A DNA stretch of 64,000 nt, from the NCBI GenBank assembly GCA_022059125.1, contig JAEUWY010000001.1, positions 3,038,001-3,102,000 on the forward strand. The letters run 5' to 3'. A program made the translations under genes and the position numbers. Shown here in pieces: positions 59,126 through 64,000 of the stretch. The DNA is from Corynespora cassiicola (taxonomy: Eukaryota; Ascomycota; Dothideomycetes; Pleosporales; Corynesporascaceae). The notes beneath the pieces are model-generated. The model did not search any database. It worked only from the letters and a program-made list of their open reading frames with translations, and was not told the origin of the DNA. Every line of letters starts with the position of its first letter. Positions within the stretch are counted from its first letter, which is position 1.

Positions 59126-60882
59126 ATGCCTCCCTCGGTGAAGGCTGTCAACGGACACGATGCATCTGCCGACGATGATGAAACCACACCGCTTCTTATT
59201 CCCGTTGCGCCAATGCCCATGGTCGAGCCTGTAGAGAGCGCCCCCGATGGTCTCAGCAGTGACCAGGGCCACGGAGCTCTCAAGGATGACGAAGATGCGC
59301 CTCTCCCGTATATGCAAATCTTTCTTCTCTGCTTCGCCCGCGTTGTTGAGCCCATTGCCTTCTTCTCCATCTTTCCCTACATTAACAAGATGATTGAGAC
59401 GGTCGGCGGCATCGAGAAGAAGGAAGTCGGCTATTACTCGGGTGTCATCGAGAGCTTGTTTTCGCTCACCCAGATGTGTGTCATGATACTCTGGGGCAAG
59501 GTGAGCACCTGCGCTCGCTCCTTCCTGATGGACATTTTGACTGACTCCCCAAGGCTGCCGATCGCTTCGGCCGAAAGCCCATCCTCGTCGTCTCGCTGTT
59601 CGGAATCTCCATCACCACGTCCCTGTTTGGTCTGAGCAAGTCGCTTTGGCAGATGGTACTTTTCCGCTGCCTTGCCGGGGTCTTTGCCGGAACCATTGTG
59701 TAAGTCAGACGCCCTTGCCTTGTCAGGAATAAGACATGCTGATACTTCGGAAAGCACCGTGAGAGCCATGATTACCGAGAATAGCACCCGCAAGACCCAA
59801 GCCCGAGCTTTCAGCCACTTTGCCTTTGCCGGTAATCTTGGTATCTTTGCAGGACCTTTCATCGGTATGCGCCATTTGCTGTCTCTCTCCTCTCGAATTT
59901 GATGCTAAGTAGTAATAGGCGGTGCTCTTGAGAGTCCAGCAAGCAAATTTGGCGCGGCTTTTGGTCACATTAGGTTCTTTCACGATTATCCCTATGCTCT
60001 ACCCAGTTTCGTGACCGGCGCCATAGGCTTGGCTGCAGGCCTTGTATCGGCATTTTTCATCAAAGAAGTTTGTGCCTGGCATTGCTATATCAAGATTTCC
60101 ACTGACACATCTCAGACTCTACACGTCCACAAAGGCAGCAAGACCACAGAGGACACCAAGATGTCTAGTTGGGGGCTTGTCAAAAGCCCTGGCGTCTTCC
60201 AAGTCATACTAATCAACACCTACGTGGCCGTTTTGGCTTTTGCTTATACCGCCGTCAACCCAGTCTTCTTGTACACCGAAGTTCGCGATGGAGGCGTTGG
60301 CTTTTCGCCAGTGTTAATCGCAGCAGCCATTGGACTCGCTGGTGCTTCCCAAGCCTTGTGGCTCTTGTTTGTCTTTACACCCTTCCATACTCGCGTAGGC
60401 ACTGGTGGCGTCCTCCGGGTCTGTGCTGTCGCCTGGCCATTTTTCTTCGCTGCGCATCCCATCTGTAGTATACTGAGACTCCATGGCTGGAATGTACTCT
60501 TTTGGATCTTGGCGCCCATCTCCGTTAGCGTGGGAAGTGGTGTGGCCATGTCCTTTAGTATGTTGCTCTCCAACTTCAGTGTCTACCATCGAGCTCACCA
60601 TCAATAGCTGCCTGCCAACTTGCAATCAACGATATTGCTCCCTCTCACGAAACGTTTGGAACGTTGAATGCCCTTGTTCTGGCTGTTTCGAGTGGAACCC
60701 GCGCCTTCGTACCGGCCTTATCGACGAGCATTTTCGCGACTGGGGTCAAATATCGCATCTTTGATGGTCATTTATTCTGGATTGTAATTATCGTGCTTGG
60801 GGCTGGCCTCTCTTTGTTATTGAAGTTACTTCCACGGAAGGTGGATGGTCCACCTCGGCATGAGGACAATGGGCGAGCGTGA
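59126..60882 (+). CDS. MFS transporter, ZIFL-like DHA1 group
   Basis: Six exons (59126-59500, 59554-59699, 59755-59864, 59919-60067, 60116-60557, 60608-60882) give 498 residues. The pattern is that of zinc-induced-facilitator-like transporters: LLCFARVVEPIAFFSIFPYI as helix 1 with the family Arg/Glu/Pro, GYYSGVIESLFSLTQ, then WGKAADRFGRKPIL as motif A, LFRCLAGVFAGTIVTVRAM, and C-terminal CQLAINDIAPSHETFGTLNA. The N-terminus is a 60-residue acidic cytoplasmic tail with a DETTPLL segment that resembles a dileucine vacuolar-sorting signal. One donor is the less usual GTTTGT (60068). Vacuolar or plasma membrane location and substrate are open. The C-terminus is short and basic/acidic. Confidence 0.9.
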
Positions 60883-61042
60883 GCTCCGGCTGGTCTCTAT
60901 CGCAAGAAGAGCACTGAATTTTTTACATGAGATACAGCTTCTACGTCGACCAGACGCGTATCGTAAAGGTTGCAAGACGCGTCAACCTCGCGCCAGGACG
61001 CGCCCGCACCCCTGCGTGGTAACCTCTCACTTTCACTTTCAA

Positions 61043-61052
61043 ATATATAAAA
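61043..61052 (+). promoter_or_regulatory. TATA box of the HMG-box-like gene
   Basis: ATATATAAAA about 92 bases upstream of the ATG at 61144, next to a CT-rich tract. Confidence 0.5.
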
Positions 61053-61143
61053 GCAATAGCAACGAGGCTGTGTACCCCACTGCCAAAACACTCCGCCACC
61101 TAGCGTTCTGGAGGCTGTCAATATACCCCTTCAAGCAGCTAGC

Positions 61144-63639
61144 ATGGCCTCCCCTTCCAATGTTCAGTCAGAGCAGCTTTTAGAAGCTCTCAACCCCGAG
61201 ATGATCGCAACTCGAGCTGCAAACAGCGAGGATGCCGTCCACAAGGTTGTTAACTGCATCTTGCCAGTTGCCCTTCAAGCTGAGAAAGACCACCCCAACG
61301 ACCCCATGGCCTTTCAATGTGCTGTCTCTCTAGCTGCGGCTCTTCTCACCGAATGCACTGCCAAAGGCCTTGTCACCGTCGCTGGACTCGACCGCCAAGC
61401 TTCTCTTCCGATCTTGGACGTCATCAACCGTCTACTCGGCAGGCGGCTGGGCAAGCTCAATGGAGAACCCGAAATTCCTAATCCACTCGATGCAGCGGAG
61501 CCGAATCCCATCGATTGGCCCTCGTCAATTCCTGCACACGCTACCATGTTGAAGTATTTCTTCGACGCCATGCTCAAGGACGCCGATGAACATGGACCCG
61601 CAGGCGTTGTTGTGCATGTGCGCGATGTGGCTGCTTTCAGCAATGGAATGGCTTTGCTCGACAACAAGGTCCGCGATGTCTGGGCATCACTCGTTAGAAA
61701 GCTCCCCGAGTATGCGAGGGACAACGTAATCACCCAGCAGATGGGCGTCCCTAGACATGTTGTTGCAGCGGAGGCGTTGCTTCAACTCAACAAGGTAGGC
61801 AATGGTCTTCGGGGCTCTCAAGCACCTCCCAGTGTTGCCACCAGCCAACCTACCATCTCCCGTGCTGCCCAAGTCGTCCAGCCACTGGATATGGGGCAGC
61901 CTCGTGAGCCATATCTTGGAAATAGGTCCAAGCATTTGGTTGCTAGAACGCCAGGCCAGAGCCCCGAGAAGAAGAAAACCAAGGCGGCCAATAAGGCTGC
62001 GGTCCCCGGAACGAGGAAGCCCATGGCTCCCACCAACATCATCATCCCCAAGAAACCCCACTCTAACTCAGCATGGGGCCACTTTGCCTCTGTCGAGGGA
62101 TCCAGGGTAAGTGCCCAATTAGTAGCTCTATGGAGATCTCTTTACGAAGAGCATTACAAGGTACCTCCCAACCCGAACCATATGCCAACGGGGAACGTAA
62201 ACAAGTACCTTGGCTCGATATGGCAGAATATGACACCGGAAGAGCGAGGACAGTGGAACAGTCTGAGGTTAAAAGAGTTACAGCGCTACGAGAATCAAAT
62301 GAGGCGTTGTAATGCTGGAGACACCATCACCCAGCTTGAAAATTGGGAGGAGCGGGATAATATTCAAAAGCAGGCAGAGGCTATACCTCGACCCATGTGT
62401 ACGTCGAACCTTCAGTTGAACGAGAAGTTCGGCGCGGTAATCCCCGGGGTTACAAAGTATATGGGTATTTACAAGCCAGCAGACACTCATCCGCCTGGAG
62501 ATCTAGTCTCTACACCGGGCCTCTCTCTCCAAAATTTCCTTACTTGCCCACTGCCTGTCCCGGCTCCAGTAGCAGTCTCTTGCCCAAATGTTCCTACAGT
62601 CCCGTCTCAGTACCCTGCCATTGGTCGCGACATATCCCAGGATGCTGGTGTATCTGTGTATGAGCGGCCCGCCTATCGTCCAATCGCCCCGGCGGCTACC
62701 CGCCCTTCGTTCTATGGACCAATCCCGCCTCCAAAGCACTATAGCCCAAATCATCAACAGCCGTATGGCACACTTCGTCCTTCGTATCTTCATGGCTCTA
62801 GCATCACAGTTCCTCGTGTCCGTAATAACGGATATGATCGAGAGCCTACTCAGCTTGATCAGACTACAGCTCTGAATCGAATGGAGAATGTGAACAACAA
62901 GCTTGGGGGTGGCCTTGCGCTCCGCGCCAAGAATAAAAATGTCCCTGCGGTGCGCATTATGAGCACCAGCACCGCCTCCACTAGGCGTGTCTCCGACACT
63001 TTCGATGGGGGTTTCTCCGATGAGACGAATGCGACTTCGCCTCCGGTCTCCAGGCCTCGTAATTGTGCTGGAACGAGTAGGAATCCTATCACGCTTCAAG
63101 ACGACGGACTTCAGGTTGCTGAGACACGTACTTTCAGCGAGAAGGAGAACCAGCCTCCCAGCAACGTCAACTTCGAAAGCATGAAGCTTTCGGAACTCAA
63201 CAAGAATCTCAAGACGGTGAACGATGATGTGAAGCTCGCCGAGCTGAACAAGAAGGTCCGGGTAATAAAATATGGGTCCAATATGCAAAAAACCAACGAT
63301 ACTGACAATAGTGACTTTCAGGGTGCCCCCAGGAAATATCTCCCCAAGAATTCCGCCCTAGTCAAGGAAACTGGAGCTGCGTCTCGGTATGATCCTATTC
63401 CGCCCACATCATCCATCGGCGCCGTCTCTTCGAACATCGATAGCCGTGGGGACAACAAGGTCGAACCTGCCCAATCCACTGGCAGGGTCACCATCAAGTC
63501 TCTCTGGGGCCCCATCTTGGCCGCCAAGAAGAAACAAAAGCCCCAAGTCGGTCATGGCAACCTCGACAAGTCCCTTCGTCGCGACTGTCACGATGACGGT
63601 CGAGATCATGGCGGATTCGATGGTGGCATAATGAGATAG
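61144..63639 (+). CDS. Large disordered protein with an HMG-box-like segment
   Basis: The open frame is 831 codons. The first 220 residues are helical and conserved-looking (LEALNPEMIATRAANSED, then a region with LLTECTAKGLVTVAGLDRQA). A basic stretch with PEKKKTKAANKAA, a likely nuclear signal, follows. Residues about 305-385 resemble a divergent HMG box: AQLVALWRSLYEEHYK, then GNVNKYLGSIWQNMTPEER and WNSLRLKELQRYEN, with the aromatic and Lys/Leu positions of that fold. The rest is Pro/Tyr- and Ser/Asn-rich and disordered. A candidate intron 63262-63321 (GTAATA..TTTCAG, 60 bases, phase 0, stop-free) would give 811 residues and looks genuine because of its branch-like ACTGAC and strong acceptor. 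I do not recognise the gene; a chromatin or DNA-binding role is inferred. Confidence 0.7.
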   Translation: MASPSNVQSEQLLEALNPEMIATRAANSEDAVHKVVNCILPVALQAEKDHPNDPMAFQCAVSLAAALLTECTAKGLVTVAGLDRQASLPILDVINRLLGRRLGKLNGEPEIPNPLDAAEPNPIDWPSSIPAHATMLKYFFDAMLKDADEHGPAGVVVHVRDVAAFSNGMALLDNKVRDVWASLVRKLPEYARDNVITQQMGVPRHVVAAEALLQLNKVGNGLRGSQAPPSVATSQPTISRAAQVVQPLDMGQPREPYLGNRSKHLVARTPGQSPEKKKTKAANKAAVPGTRKPMAPTNIIIPKKPHSNSAWGHFASVEGSRVSAQLVALWRSLYEEHYKVPPNPNHMPTGNVNKYLGSIWQNMTPEERGQWNSLRLKELQRYENQMRRCNAGDTITQLENWEERDNIQKQAEAIPRPMCTSNLQLNEKFGAVIPGVTKYMGIYKPADTHPPGDLVSTPGLSLQNFLTCPLPVPAPVAVSCPNVPTVPSQYPAIGRDISQDAGVSVYERPAYRPIAPAATRPSFYGPIPPPKHYSPNHQQPYGTLRPSYLHGSSITVPRVRNNGYDREPTQLDQTTALNRMENVNNKLGGGLALRAKNKNVPAVRIMSTSTASTRRVSDTFDGGFSDETNATSPPVSRPRNCAGTSRNPITLQDDGLQVAETRTFSEKENQPPSNVNFESMKLSELNKNLKTVNDDVKLAELNKKVRVIKYGSNMQKTNDTDNSDFQGAPRKYLPKNSALVKETGAASRYDPIPPTSSIGAVSSNIDSRGDNKVEPAQSTGRVTIKSLWGPILAAKKKQKPQVGHGNLDKSLRRDCHDDGRDHGGFDGGIMR

Positions 63640-64000
63640 GCTATTCCCCAGCTCATCTCGCAGCCACCGTCGACGTTCCTTGATCGAATCTGTGCTTGCA
63701 CTTCCATGTGCGTTCCAAAGTTGGGATACACGGTTCGAGTTGATACAAACACTCTACATGTATGGATTCGTGAAGGAGATTAGGTTCATGTGAGCTTTTC
63801 CCCTTTTGTCTTGGTTGATGCTCCAAGAGGCTGGGCGATGGCATCAAATCTTGCTTTCTCACAGGTGCAATCACCAGATAGTATGTGCGTCCGGGTTCAA
63901 ATTTCTATGGGGTGGCTTGATTGTAAAGAAGAAGTTATATGGAGGCGGTGGTAGCTAGGCCTGATGATTCAATATGGAGTTTGTGATTTTCAGAATACGT
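63640..64000. other. 3' flank of the HMG-box-like gene to the window end
   Basis: No gene is supported; the one open frame (73 codons, minus strand) lacks motifs. Confidence 0.5.

Noticed and set aside
62104..62120. GTAAGT..TTAG inside the HMG-box-like gene as an intron
   Set aside because: Only 16 bases, below any workable intron length, and the read-through sequence continues the box-like region.

Overview
The window is nuclear DNA of a filamentous ascomycete (Pezizomycotina). The reasons are short spliceosomal introns of about 43-79 bases with GT..AG ends and CTRAY-like branch sites, a five-intron actin gene, and several families largely restricted to filamentous fungi: HET-domain proteins, the fungal seven-helix rhodopsin-like family, CE15 glucuronoyl esterase and fungal MFS drug-transporter families. 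I cannot fix the order or genus. Exon structures were worked out by hand from splice sites, reading phase and family alignment. Every model given as a CDS joins to a whole number of codons.

Left part (1-30 kb) is accessory-type DNA. It opens with the end of a cytochrome P450 and a DHA2-type MFS exporter. Both carry single-base frameshifts, so they look like the decaying edge of a metabolic cluster, or a poorly called stretch of sequence. Next come an AidB-like acyl-CoA dehydrogenase, a rhodopsin-like seven-helix membrane protein, an amino acid/GABA permease, a His/Cys-repeat GPI-anchored surface protein, an MFS transporter, a HET-domain protein, a quinone-oxidoreductase-like MDR enzyme, an RBR-type E3 ubiquitin ligase, a secreted beta-lactamase-fold protein, a trypsin-fold protein with a duplicated N-terminal module, and a CE15 esterase.

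Middle part (30-49 kb) mixes housekeeping and lineage-specific genes. Housekeeping: a tiny SMP-motif protein, ER glucosidase I, the tri-snRNP 27K protein and Elongator subunit Elp5. Lineage-specific: an SDR with altered active-site motifs, a CorA-like transporter, a very intron-rich HET-like membrane protein that probably begins with an exon-encoded Gly/Asn repeat module, and two unrecognised small membrane proteins.

Right part (49-64 kb) is a conserved core block: the DEAH helicase Dhr1/Ecm16, a PAC3-like proteasome chaperone in divergent orientation, Fes1 converging on it, actin divergent from Fes1, a ZIFL-type MFS transporter, and a large disordered protein with an HMG-box-like segment.

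The most unusual items are the repeat/HET-like locus at 41.6-45.1 kb (one-codon first exon, phase-0 repeat exons, a GC-AG intron), the three-copy Cys/His-triad surface protein at 11.5 kb, and the trypsin-fold protein at 26.1 kb. No tRNA, rRNA, CRISPR array or intact transposon was seen.
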